A stretch of DNA of 37,791 bases from the IMG/VR virus record IMGVR_UViG_3300029267_002284, positions 1-37,791 of that record, one strand, 5' to 3'. The translations under genes were made by a program, and so were the position numbers. Shown in pieces: positions 8,492-15,987 of this stretch. How positions within the stretch are numbered: position 1 is the first letter of the stretch; each line of letters starts with the position of its first letter. The notes under the pieces are model-generated. The model had not been told where the DNA came from and did no database searches. It was given only the letters and a program-made list of their open reading frames with translations. The DNA comes from a virus.

Positions 8492-8534
8492 ATTCCACTT
8501 TCAGCCTTGATTGGCTTTTGCTCAAGAGGTTGTC

Positions 8535-8906
8535 GTGGACAGACCCACTCTTGTCATACGTACGTCGGACGGTCGAACGCTGAAATTCGACCTGAAAGAC
8601 CACCTTCGAGCAAAGGAATGGTTCAAGCTAAGGGAACAACCAAAATTCCAGGATGCCATATCCGGAATCACTCTTCAAGACAAAGGTTTGCAATATTCTC
8701 TGCGGCGCCCCGAGAAATTCGATGAAGTGTTTTTCGATGCGTACGTGGTAGGACCGAATAGGGGAGAGCGTTTCAAAGGTGGCACGAAAGTGATCTGCAT
8801 CGCCGGCGACGTTACGATCAGTTTGTTGGTTCACGAAGAGGAAAAGGCTGGCAGATTTAGCATAGTACGCACAGGAAAGCAGAAATACAACCCTTTGCTC
8901 AAGTAA
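8535..8906 (+). CDS. Hypothetical protein, beta-rich, 123 aa
   Basis: I chose the GTG at 8535 because AAGAGG at 8524-8529 sits five bases upstream; an in-frame TTG at 8511 would add eight residues but has no ribosome site. The product opens with DRPTLVIRTSDGRTLKF, an alternating beta pattern, followed by a charged middle and GGTKVICIAGDVTISLLV. No signal peptide or membrane segment is seen and no family is recognised. It ends 120 bases before the next gene, a gap that holds a promoter-like element, so it may close a transcription unit. Confidence 0.65.
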   Translation: MDRPTLVIRTSDGRTLKFDLKDHLRAKEWFKLREQPKFQDAISGITLQDKGLQYSLRRPEKFDEVFFDAYVVGPNRGERFKGGTKVICIAGDVTISLLVHEEEKAGRFSIVRTGKQKYNPLLK

Positions 8907-8935
8907 AGGGCGTTTTGCACCTGTAAAAAGCGTAG

Positions 8936-8964
8936 TTTTGCGTTTTGAGCGCCAAGGGTATAAT
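8936..8964 (+). promoter_or_regulatory. Candidate sigma70-type promoter
   Basis: A perfect TATAAT lies at 8959-8964 in the 120-base gap before the 9027 gene. The best -35 partner at 17-base spacing is the weak TTTTGC at 8936-8941; TTTGCG one base downstream is similar. The gap contains no gene, so the element is free to act. The poor -35 box means a single TATAAT could be chance. Confidence 0.4.
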
Positions 8965-9026
8965 TCTTTATGGAGAGCGCTGGTACAACTCTTGGATGAT
9001 TCACCGCCTTGAGAAGGGAGTAACAA

Positions 9027-10562
9027 ATGACCGTTTCTTTGCAACGAATTGACCAGATCCACAAGCCGGATACCTGGGATGATACGCTGAATGCCGCAGC
9101 CGTGGCGGGCGTCGAAGGGAGTGCCGTTGACTTCGCCGATGCCGCCAATGGTATGCTCAGCCAGCTCAAAAGGATCATTTATGGTTCTTCGGCTGGTAAT
9201 TGGTACGATGATGTCGAGAGCGCGGGCGATTCGCTGAATGATCTCGCGGCTCGGGCCACGCTGGAAGGGAAACTCATCTTGCTCTGGAAGCTCAACCTGA
9301 CCGATGTTACGGTTGGAGGTTCCGACAACTGGGTGACTCTCGACGCGGCCGGTGAGCCTCCCAGCGAAAACATCGCAATCAACGTCACGACCAAGGGCGC
9401 TGTCGCCGCTCAATTGTCAGGCGCCGTCGGTTCAAATGATCTGACGGAGATCGCCGGGACGAATGCACTCAAGCCGAAGAACTTGTGCGCAGTCTTCGAC
9501 GGAGCAACTGGCGACGCCCTGTTGTCAGGCGGCCGAAGGATTTGGGCGCTGCTCCAAGTGGGAAGCGTGGCGACCGATGGAAACGCCTTCGCCACGAGTG
9601 GGAATGACCTCGGTCAACTTTCGTTCGTACGGCCCAACGCAACCTTCGATGATCTCGAAGCTTGCCCGGCGGCCGATATTCAGGGAAAGACGATCATCTA
9701 TGCCTACGCGCAGAGGAACGATCTTAACAGCTTCGCAGAAGACGCTTTCAGGGGCGACCTTGGAGAGGCAGATCCTTCGGTTGGTGTGACCGTCAGCCTC
9801 GATTCCGCTTATGATGGCGGCAACTCGATGGAAGTCGATGCGAACGACGTGGACATCCGGTTGGCGGATACCAAGAGTTGGATTTTCCGAAAGGGCGCAG
9901 CGGGCGTTATCCTTTGGCAGCTGACTCGAAACGACGGCGGAACGGACACGCTCACGTTTGGATCCGATCTCGACTTGTTCGACAACAACGCGGCGGACAA
10001 CGACTTCGCCCAGGGGATGGCTGTCGATTCAGCGGATCAAGCGATCAACATCGGCAAAACGGCCGTTGGCAAGATCGATTCGGCGAGCTTGACACTCACC
10101 GCGAACACCGGGGACAATTCGGTCGAATCAACCGCCGGTGACGTGAAGTTCAAAACGGTTCGAGAAACCACCGCTCTTCCGTTGGACGATGCCACTGCCG
10201 GAAAGATCAGCACGCTATTCGGCCAGAGCTTCGCTTCAATTTCGGCGGCGATCAAATACGCCGGCGAGCAGGGCGGCGTGGACTTGGCCTTCAAGACCTT
10301 CACGGCGGGTTCGAACTACGCCCAAGGCGTGAACATTCCGGCCGCTACTCTGGACCTTACGGCGTACAGCTTGGATGCGAACACCCCGGCGAACGTGAAC
10401 TTGTTCGTGTTCTTGAACGGCCGGCTGCTACATGGCGGCAACGGTACGACCAAGAACGATGTGTATGCTGGAACCACCCCGGCGAATGGCGACCTCATGG
10501 TTGACTTCCCGAAGGGTATCAAAACCGGCGACGTCATCCTTTCAATCGGTTTGAAGGAGTAA
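9027..10562 (+). CDS. Virion structural protein, head fibre or decoration type
   Basis: This 511-residue protein has an ATG start and a GAAGGGAG site. The N-terminus contains a segment (DAANGMLSQLKRIIYG and then NWYDD, about 34-60) that recurs at the start of many phage fibre or decoration proteins. The middle is rich in Gly, Asp, Asn and Ser with short beta strands (SLDSAYDGGNSMEVD, DNDFAQGMAVDSADQ), like trimeric fibres. The C-terminus (LFVFLNGRLLHGG, then GDVILSIGLKE) resembles a small beta-sandwich found in phage fibres. Position after the capsid genes suggests a capsid-attached fibre. A role in a neck fibre is also possible. Confidence 0.65.
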   Translation: MTVSLQRIDQIHKPDTWDDTLNAAAVAGVEGSAVDFADAANGMLSQLKRIIYGSSAGNWYDDVESAGDSLNDLAARATLEGKLILLWKLNLTDVTVGGSDNWVTLDAAGEPPSENIAINVTTKGAVAAQLSGAVGSNDLTEIAGTNALKPKNLCAVFDGATGDALLSGGRRIWALLQVGSVATDGNAFATSGNDLGQLSFVRPNATFDDLEACPAADIQGKTIIYAYAQRNDLNSFAEDAFRGDLGEADPSVGVTVSLDSAYDGGNSMEVDANDVDIRLADTKSWIFRKGAAGVILWQLTRNDGGTDTLTFGSDLDLFDNNAADNDFAQGMAVDSADQAINIGKTAVGKIDSASLTLTANTGDNSVESTAGDVKFKTVRETTALPLDDATAGKISTLFGQSFASISAAIKYAGEQGGVDLAFKTFTAGSNYAQGVNIPAATLDLTAYSLDANTPANVNLFVFLNGRLLHGGNGTTKNDVYAGTTPANGDLMVDFPKGIKTGDVILSIGLKE

Positions 10563-10625
10563 TTGTTACTCCGTAACTCTTAACCCGTGATTGGCCGTGA
10601 AAGACGGCTCAAGCGAGGAAAAAGT

Positions 10626-11195
10626 ATGCCTACCAACGAAACCCTAGAAGAAATCCAAGACGCTCCGACCAAATTCAAGTTGACTGGTATCCAAGAAGTC
10701 GTATTTGACATCGATGCCACGATTCTTGAAACGAAGAAGGCGCTCAGTATGAAGCGGGGCATCGTAGATGCCACGAACATCATCGCGGCCCGTCTTCACC
10801 AAGAGCGGTTGCCCATCCAGAAGATGGCGGACGAAGAAAAAATGGCCTTTGAAGAAGCGAAGGCCAGAATTGACCAGACCAACAAGCTTGTGTCGATTGT
10901 CCAAGCCATCGGCGAGGAAAACAAGATCGACCTCAATGTGATTCGAGGAAAGATCGAAGGGCTCGAACACGCCGTGAAGGTCAGCGAGCAACGGTTCAAA
11001 AATGAGCACGCGAAATACGAACGTTGGAGGCGCATCGAAGAAGAAGAGGCCGAGGACGATCCGTTGGGTCGGAAAGCAGCCGAGGCTGCCCCGGAATCAA
11101 AGAAGCCGACCAAACCTGTAGCTCGGGCCAAGGCCAAGGCCAAAACAGCGAGAGCGCCAAAGAAGAAGACGAGGGCGAAGAAGACGGGGGCATAG
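10626..11195 (+). CDS. Coiled-coil protein with basic tail, unknown function
   Basis: The ATG at 10626 is preceded by AGCGAGGAAAAAG; an in-frame GTG at 10587 lies inside a small hairpin (GCCGT 10594-10598 pairing ACGGC 10604-10608) and lacks a ribosome site. The 189 residues begin with a short beta segment (FKLTGIQEVVFDIDA), then about 100 residues of charged helix likely to form a coiled coil (EEAKARIDQTNKLVSIVQA, HAVKVSEQRF), then acidic EEEEAEDD and a Lys/Ala/Pro-rich tail ending KKKTRAKKTGA. No family is recognised. The tail could contact DNA or an acidic capsid surface. Confidence 0.7.
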   Translation: MPTNETLEEIQDAPTKFKLTGIQEVVFDIDATILETKKALSMKRGIVDATNIIAARLHQERLPIQKMADEEKMAFEEAKARIDQTNKLVSIVQAIGEENKIDLNVIRGKIEGLEHAVKVSEQRFKNEHAKYERWRRIEEEEAEDDPLGRKAAEAAPESKKPTKPVARAKAKAKTARAPKKKTRAKKTGA

Positions 11196-11651
11196 TTGCC
11201 AACTACACCCGATAGATTCCCTGGTTCCAGGAACGAAGACGAAGTCATTTTTTCTCCTGACGCGGCCGATCCAACATCCGAAGGGGCGATCCGATTCAAC
11301 GGATCGTCCTTTCGGATGAAGGACGGCACCGGGGTGTTTGATCCGAGGACGGGCGGAACTGGACTGACGGAAGCCTCACATGAATCGCTCGATACGCTCA
11401 CGCACAAACTTTCCGAATCGCATCATTCCGACGTTACAAGAACTGATGGGAAGGCCAGTAGCATCATCCAATGGACTGATGATCAAAAAACAACCAAAGT
11501 TCGGGAAACCATCATCACGCGAAGCAGCGGAAAGGTTTCACAAATAGTCGTGAAACAATACGACGGGAGCGGAACGCTGAAACACACGATGACGGGAACG
11601 ATCACGAGAAACGCCGGGAAGGTCGATTGCATTGACTGGGTGAAATCATGA
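11196..11651 (+). CDS. Small virion-type protein, 151 aa
   Basis: The start is a TTG that directly follows the previous TAG; GGGGG nine bases earlier may serve as a weak ribosome site, so the start is uncertain. The product opens with RFPGSRNEDEVIFSPDAA and has DPTSEGAIRFNGSSFRMKDGTG, a pattern common in phage tail or fibre subunits. It continues with amphipathic beta strands (TITRNAGKVDCIDWV). It overlaps the next gene by four bases (ATGA). I infer an accessory virion protein and cannot give a specific role. Confidence 0.65.
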   Translation: MPTTPDRFPGSRNEDEVIFSPDAADPTSEGAIRFNGSSFRMKDGTGVFDPRTGGTGLTEASHESLDTLTHKLSESHHSDVTRTDGKASSIIQWTDDQKTTKVRETIITRSSGKVSQIVVKQYDGSGTLKHTMTGTITRNAGKVDCIDWVKS

Positions 11652-12493
11652 GCTTTCAAATCGTAGAAGGCGAAGTTGAGCTTCAAACCCCTTCCAAGGG
11701 CACAACGCCGGCCGGCGCTCCCACTTCGGAAGGCGTAGACGATAACAGACAAGCTCTTCACGTCAAGGTGGTCGGCAACGCACAAGCGGGCATCCCGGAT
11801 CAATTCGTTACGCTAATGGACGACAGCGGAAACGTGGTTGGGGTGATCCTGGACGGTACGGTCTACAGAGTCCAAGCCGATGCGAAAGTCGCCAAGGGCT
11901 CTTCGGATCTTGTTCACCTTGACGCTTTAGACACATCTTCCGGGAAGGGGCGGCTCAAAGCCACGCTCTATTCAGCCGAGGGCGAAGCTGTTTCATTCAG
12001 CTCGGCGCCGCCCAACCCGGCTTCCATTTACAATGGCTTCGTGAAGAACGGCTCGAATGAATCTTTGTTGGTGGATGGTTCGACAACGCCAATAGTCTTC
12101 GAGTATCTTGCCCATGCTTCGCAAGACATCTCGATCCAGGAAATCAAGTTCGTTTTGGCTTCCAACTCGATCAAATTCGGAAGCGGTTCATTCGGCGCCG
12201 TGGCAGGCCCTTTGACGAACGGCCTCAAAATAGAAATTGTGGCGAGCGGGAACGCCGGAACGCTGGCGATCATTAAGCAGAATGAGTGTTTCATACATTT
12301 CGCTTCGCCGGGCGGATTCCAATGGGTCGTGTCAAGCAAAGACATGATGTCCGCCACATACCTGATAGGCGGCGGCTTGAAATTGGTCGGAGGAAGCGCC
12401 GACAAAGTCAGAGTAACGGTCCAAGACGACATAGACGCGGCGGGCGTTTACTTGAAATGTTTCGTCAAAGGCAATCTCTTGGCTGCCAGCTGA
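11648..12493 (+). CDS. Accessory virion protein, beta-rich, 281 aa
   Basis: The ATG overlaps the previous stop in ATGA. The N-terminal 85 residues (VDDNRQALHVKVVGNAQ, then a VGVILDGTVYRVQ strand) look like a small anchor domain. Residues 130-281 carry a pattern seen in other phage structural proteins: NGFVKNGSNESLLVDGSTTP, an EIKFVLAS strand, and LTNGLKIEIV. No enzymatic motif or signal peptide is visible. It lies in a run of coupled genes (11196, 11648, 12505), so the three products may belong to one sub-assembly such as collar or whiskers. Function is inferred. Confidence 0.65.
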   Translation: MSFQIVEGEVELQTPSKGTTPAGAPTSEGVDDNRQALHVKVVGNAQAGIPDQFVTLMDDSGNVVGVILDGTVYRVQADAKVAKGSSDLVHLDALDTSSGKGRLKATLYSAEGEAVSFSSAPPNPASIYNGFVKNGSNESLLVDGSTTPIVFEYLAHASQDISIQEIKFVLASNSIKFGSGSFGAVAGPLTNGLKIEIVASGNAGTLAIIKQNECFIHFASPGGFQWVVSSKDMMSATYLIGGGLKLVGGSADKVRVTVQDDIDAAGVYLKCFVKGNLLAAS

Positions 12494-12504
12494 TAGGAGG
12501 GGAT

Positions 12505-13263
12505 ATGCCGACCAGAACAGATATAGTTTGCCCGTCTACTTCGGACGGCAAATTGATCTTCCTGAACAACCTCTTTCCCGGCGGCGTTCTTTCAAATTTC
12601 ACCGGGCGGGGCGACAACATCACGGCAGGAACGAAGTGGAACGGCGAGCGCTTCGTGATCAATACGAGCGAATCCGGCTACCAAACTGTGGCTTGGCAAT
12701 TTCTGAAGTGGGTTTATCTCGCCGGCGGGTTGATACGGTGGAAGGGCGCCGACATCGACGATTGGGTCAATTTTCGCATCTATGCTCCGGCGACGGCGGG
12801 CGAAGCCAACGGCTCCGGAACCGGAGCTTACACCAAATATCAGATAGGGATCGGCAAGTACATTTTTGTGCCGCATCCAACGCAACAAGGCGATTGGGAT
12901 TTGGATCTAGAAGAAACTCTCAATCCGAATGTAGACTTCACGAAAGTGGTGCCGGTGCCCGCGACCGTAGACGAAGAGGACGAAGGCACCGGATGGTTCG
13001 ATTGGGATTCATCGACTGGCGCGGTGACGTTGAACTCGGAGCAAAAGGGCAGTTATCATCTGCTTGACCACGAGCAAAATATCGCCGTTTTCATGAACGA
13101 GATCAATTTGTTAGGAGACTGCCACGATGATTTCATCGTTCCGGCGGTGAAGCCAAAGAAGATCTTGCCGCACTGGAAGTTCGAGGTGAAAACTTACAAC
13201 GCATCGGCGAAATCACTCAAAGTGACGTGGAACATGTATTTGGCCAGAGAGGATACGACATGA
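12505..13263 (+). CDS. Accessory virion protein, 252 aa
   Basis: The ATG at 12505 is chosen because of the strong TAGGAGGGG just upstream; the frame is open further back but that region is covered by the preceding gene. The product is rich in aromatic residues and beta strands (AWQFLKWVYLAGGLIRW, GTGWFDWDSSTGAV, KKILPHWKFEVKTYNA) with an acidic EEDEG loop. It has no signal sequence. The overall pattern resembles environmental phage virion proteins, but I cannot name a family. It overlaps the following membrane-protein gene by four bases (ATGA). Confidence 0.65.
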   Translation: MPTRTDIVCPSTSDGKLIFLNNLFPGGVLSNFTGRGDNITAGTKWNGERFVINTSESGYQTVAWQFLKWVYLAGGLIRWKGADIDDWVNFRIYAPATAGEANGSGTGAYTKYQIGIGKYIFVPHPTQQGDWDLDLEETLNPNVDFTKVVPVPATVDEEDEGTGWFDWDSSTGAVTLNSEQKGSYHLLDHEQNIAVFMNEINLLGDCHDDFIVPAVKPKKILPHWKFEVKTYNASAKSLKVTWNMYLAREDTT

Positions 13264-13586
13264 GTTGGTATAACATTTTTTGGCCAATACGAACGGGTCA
13301 TACTTTGTTCTGTTTGTGGAGCGTTGTCCATTTTTGTTTCTGGGTGGTGCCTGGAGCAAATTGGGTCGCCATATCGCTCCGGAATGGTTGGAACTTTTCT
13401 TGGTGGTTTCCACTTCTGGTGGTTACTCTTCCGGGCGCTTACATATGGGAGATTGCCGAAGCTCTGTATTTTGAACCACACGGTTGGGTTGCTCATACGG
13501 AAATTTGGTACAATAGATGGATCGGCGATCCGATCATTTCCATCCTTGGGATGCTTCTCGGGATGTGGTTGATTAAACACCAATAG
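13260..13586 (+). CDS. Trp-rich integral membrane protein
   Basis: The ATG at 13260 sits in an ATGA overlap with the previous stop. The 108-residue product contains 13 tryptophans (12 percent), far more than its neighbours. Hydrophobic segments are at about 15-32 (LFCLWSVVHFCFWVVPG), 47-63 (SWWFPLLVVTLPGAYIW) and 89-105 (DPIISILGMLLGMWLI). The stretch WEIAE followed later by NRWIGDPIISILG loosely recalls small polytopic families such as VanZ/YjdF, but I would not assign it. The next gene, a cysteine hydrolase, starts eight bases after its stop, and the two probably act together at the envelope. A holin role is possible but unproven. Confidence 0.72.
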   Translation: MSWYNIFWPIRTGHTLFCLWSVVHFCFWVVPGANWVAISLRNGWNFSWWFPLLVVTLPGAYIWEIAEALYFEPHGWVAHTEIWYNRWIGDPIISILGMLLGMWLIKHQ

Positions 13587-13594
13587 GAGGGGAC

Positions 13595-14095
13595 GTGGAA
13601 GAGACGCTCAAAGATCGCATCGTGTTTTCGACCGGCAACGGGTTTGTTTCTCGGGCTATTAGGTGGCTCACAAGGTCGAAGGCTAGTCACGTTTCAATCG
13701 TGTACTACGATGTAGACTTCGAGCGGGATATGCTTATGGAGGCGACGGGCGACGGTTTTCATATGGTCTCTTTCGAGAAATTCAAATCCAAGAACAAGAT
13801 AGTCGGAGTGTATGAACCCAAGTATAGTTTAGAAAAAGGCCTCAAGGTTGCGGCCGAAAAGTTGGGAGAAAAGTATGACTTCGGCGGATTGTTCGGTATG
13901 TTATGGGTACTGCTAGGGCGCTGGTTGCGTAGAAAATGGTACAATCCGTTACAAAGCAACCAAGCTCTATTCTGTTCGGAGGCGGTGGCCGATATATTCG
14001 CTGATTCGGCTTATCCGAGCTTTGAGTTGATACCTTCGAGGACCGATCCACAAGACTTGATCGAGTTCTTGGAAGAGGAGAAAAGAGCGGCGTGA
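13595..14095 (+). CDS. Permuted papain-like (YiiX/NlpC-P60 type) cysteine hydrolase
   Basis: This is a predicted thiol hydrolase with the permuted NlpC/P60 arrangement, in which His precedes Cys: SHVSIV with His32, a following MEATGDGF strand, and FCSEAVADI with candidate nucleophile Cys127 and Glu129. KYDFGGLFG is the usual segment between them. Family members act as amidases or peptidases on peptides, peptidoglycan or lipids. The length of 166 fits. The GTG start has a TAGGAGGGG site. It follows a membrane-protein gene and overlaps the next gene by GTGA. It may help cross or remodel the host envelope; the substrate is unknown. Confidence 0.78.
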   Translation: MEETLKDRIVFSTGNGFVSRAIRWLTRSKASHVSIVYYDVDFERDMLMEATGDGFHMVSFEKFKSKNKIVGVYEPKYSLEKGLKVAAEKLGEKYDFGGLFGMLWVLLGRWLRRKWYNPLQSNQALFCSEAVADIFADSAYPSFELIPSRTDPQDLIEFLEEEKRAA

Positions 14096-14400
14096 CAGAC
14101 TACCACGAATCAAAGCTGATCGGAATGATCGGTCTGGTGAATGGCTCCAACAGGGAGTTTTCGACACCCAGCAAATTCGTGGCTGATTCTTTCCGCTTGA
14201 TTTGGAACGGCCAAGTGTACGAAGCGAGTGATGGCAAATGGGGCTGGACCGAAACGAGCGATCAGACAATAGAGCTGGTGACTGCTCCGAGAACGGGTGA
14301 CGTGTTACAAGGATTTTACCAAGACAAAGACGTGTCGGGGCAGTTGGGTTTGGACAACGTGAAGGGATCTCCCTTCCACCCAAGTGACCTGTACACATAG
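14092..14400 (+). CDS. Small beta-sandwich virion protein, 102 aa
   Basis: The start is GTG in a GTGA overlap with the hydrolase gene. The 102 residues form what looks like one compact beta domain: IGLVNGSNREFSTP, FRLIWNGQVYEASDG, then TIELVTAPRTGDVLQGFY. The 'aP..GD.l...Y' ending occurs in many phage neck, fibre and decoration proteins and resembles elements in the 9027 and 17012 products and the major capsid insertion of this phage. A small decoration or neck subunit is the best guess. Confidence 0.65.
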   Translation: MTDYHESKLIGMIGLVNGSNREFSTPSKFVADSFRLIWNGQVYEASDGKWGWTETSDQTIELVTAPRTGDVLQGFYQDKDVSGQLGLDNVKGSPFHPSDLYT

Positions 14401-14409
14401 GAGCCTACA

Positions 14410-14868
14410 ATGCATGACGTAAAGGTTGAGAAAGATCAGGCGACGGTGATGGTGGAAAAGGCGAAACTGCCTCTCAACAAGGGCGAGTCGATTGAGGAAT
14501 TCAGAGACTTGCTGTGTTCGGAACTGAGGGTCAAATACGGCTCCGGAACCGGCGAGAGCAGAACATACGTCTATCCGATGGAAGTATATGCGGAGAAGGC
14601 GATCATCGAGATTTTGCCGCCGATCAACTCGAACAGCAAAATCAAATTCCTATCCGTTCCATACAAGCGCCAAGGCGATAGCTTTGTGTTCGGCAGCGCA
14701 ACCGAAGTGAAACGAAAGACCACTTACGTGCCAAAGGTGCAAATCTCGAAGAGTCTGCGCGACGATATGGTCACCGTGTTTGGCGCAATCGTCGAAAAGA
14801 TGGGGCCTGAGAAGAAGGCCGAGAGCGAAGAACCGGTCAAGAAAAGCCTTTGGGAAGGCGTCATCTAA
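14410..14868 (+). CDS. Capsid-interacting protein candidate with scaffold-like C-terminus
   Basis: The ATG follows TAGGAGC. The 152 residues begin with a folded domain (KLPLNKGESIEEFRDLL, YVYPMEVYAEKAIIEI, and FVFGSATEVKRK) that recalls segments preceding scaffold regions in other XkdF-type phages. The final nine residues, KKSLWEGVI, nearly repeat the end of the scaffold protein (KKSMWEGVL), again after a charged linker. This suggests it binds the same partner, presumably the major capsid protein, or is processed by the same protease. It lies far from the scaffold gene, just before the connector genes. Function is inferred from this tail. Confidence 0.7.
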   Translation: MHDVKVEKDQATVMVEKAKLPLNKGESIEEFRDLLCSELRVKYGSGTGESRTYVYPMEVYAEKAIIEILPPINSNSKIKFLSVPYKRQGDSFVFGSATEVKRKTTYVPKVQISKSLRDDMVTVFGAIVEKMGPEKKAESEEPVKKSLWEGVI

Positions 14869-14883
14869 TAGGGGAGAGCGACA

Positions 14884-15987
14884 ATGCCGGCATTAGCGAG
14901 AGGACAAGAGAACGCGCCTAGCATCGTGAACTGGTTCATTACGGTGAACGGCGTGTTGACGGATGCTTATGAAGTAGGCTTCCGAATCCTTGATATCACC
15001 GGCGGACTTCCCGGCACCCAGATCTTTCCGACAACGCCCGGCGACTATGAGAACGTGTCTTCGCTTCCGGGCAAGTTCTCCGTAGGCTCATACTACGCAT
15101 ACGACAATGGCAACGCGCAGGGATGGACGCCTGGTTTAGCCGAACCCATTGGAACGCATCGGATCGAATGGCGGTGGAAGATCTCCGCTTCAGCGCCATA
15201 CCAAGCAGATTCGGAAGACTTCGAGGTGCTAGCTGCTTCGGCGGGTTCTTCGGCGGACACGTATTGTAGCGTTCAAGACATCAGAGACGAAGGGATCACC
15301 AGCGCCATGGCCGATGACGCCAAGGTTTTAGCGTATATCGAGGCGTGGCAAGCGTTCATAGAACGGGCTTGCCGCCAGTGGTTCAATGCCCGCCAGGTGG
15401 TTTTCAGCGTAGACGGAAATGATTCAGACACGCTATTTTTCAGCGTACCGATCATCCAAATCGACTATTTGAAGATCAACGGCAATACGGTTGAATTGGA
15501 TGAAGACCTTTTCAAGGTGTATTCGGGCCGGGACTTCCCGGATAGTCGAGGCAATCCTCATATTTCGCTGGTAGGACCGGACTATTACAGGGACATCTAC
15601 ACTGCGCCGCTGATAGACGGGCGTATGAAGTTCAGGAAGGGAAGGCAAAACCAAGAAATCAAAGGCATCTTCGGTTACACCGAGGCGGACGGGAGCACAC
15701 CTAAGCTGATCAAAAGAGCGCTGATGCTTTTGGTTGTCGAAAAGCTCACCAACCCAATGTATCCCGATCCGGCTTCTCCGATCACCCCTTCGCCTTCGGG
15801 CGCGGGAAGCGTATTAGAAGAATGGACGGACGGACACAAAATCAAGTATGGCACTAGGGGCGGCGAAGTAAGCGAGCGAAAACCGGGGTTGAGCGGCATC
15901 ACGACGAATGTTGAAATCCTCGACATTCTGAAGCTCTACAAAGGGCCAATAGGCATCGGCGCTCCGTCGCATTGGTCAATACGATGA
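14884..15987 (+). CDS. Head-tail adaptor (HK97 gp6-like) with N-terminal Ig-like domain
   Basis: This is the first connector ring below the portal. Residues about 125-240 carry the gp6-like helical pattern: YCSVQDIRDEGITSAM, then LAYIEAWQAFIERACRQWF, followed by beta strands (IIQIDYLKINGNTVELD). Residues about 15-118 form an extra Ig-like domain (VNWFITVNGVLTDAYEVGF, GSYYAYDNG, GTHRIEWRWK, DFEVL). At 367 residues it is much longer than plain gp6-type adaptors (about 100-200), the difference being the Ig-like front and a C-terminal extension. The ATG has an AGGGGAG site. The next gene overlaps in ATGA. Confidence 0.78.
   Translation: MPALARGQENAPSIVNWFITVNGVLTDAYEVGFRILDITGGLPGTQIFPTTPGDYENVSSLPGKFSVGSYYAYDNGNAQGWTPGLAEPIGTHRIEWRWKISASAPYQADSEDFEVLAASAGSSADTYCSVQDIRDEGITSAMADDAKVLAYIEAWQAFIERACRQWFNARQVVFSVDGNDSDTLFFSVPIIQIDYLKINGNTVELDEDLFKVYSGRDFPDSRGNPHISLVGPDYYRDIYTAPLIDGRMKFRKGRQNQEIKGIFGYTEADGSTPKLIKRALMLLVVEKLTNPMYPDPASPITPSPSGAGSVLEEWTDGHKIKYGTRGGEVSERKPGLSGITTNVEILDILKLYKGPIGIGAPSHWSIR

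Noticed and set aside
10563-10625. Two short hairpins (GTTAC/GTAAC and GCCGT/ACGGC) as a terminator
   Set aside because: Each has only five pairs and neither is followed by a T run. They may be chance or influence translation of the 10626 gene.
12286-12504. Upstream extension of the 12505 gene in the same frame
   Set aside because: It overlaps the end of the 11648 gene, is Arg-rich and low in quality, and the ATG at 12505 has a strong TAGGAGGGG site.
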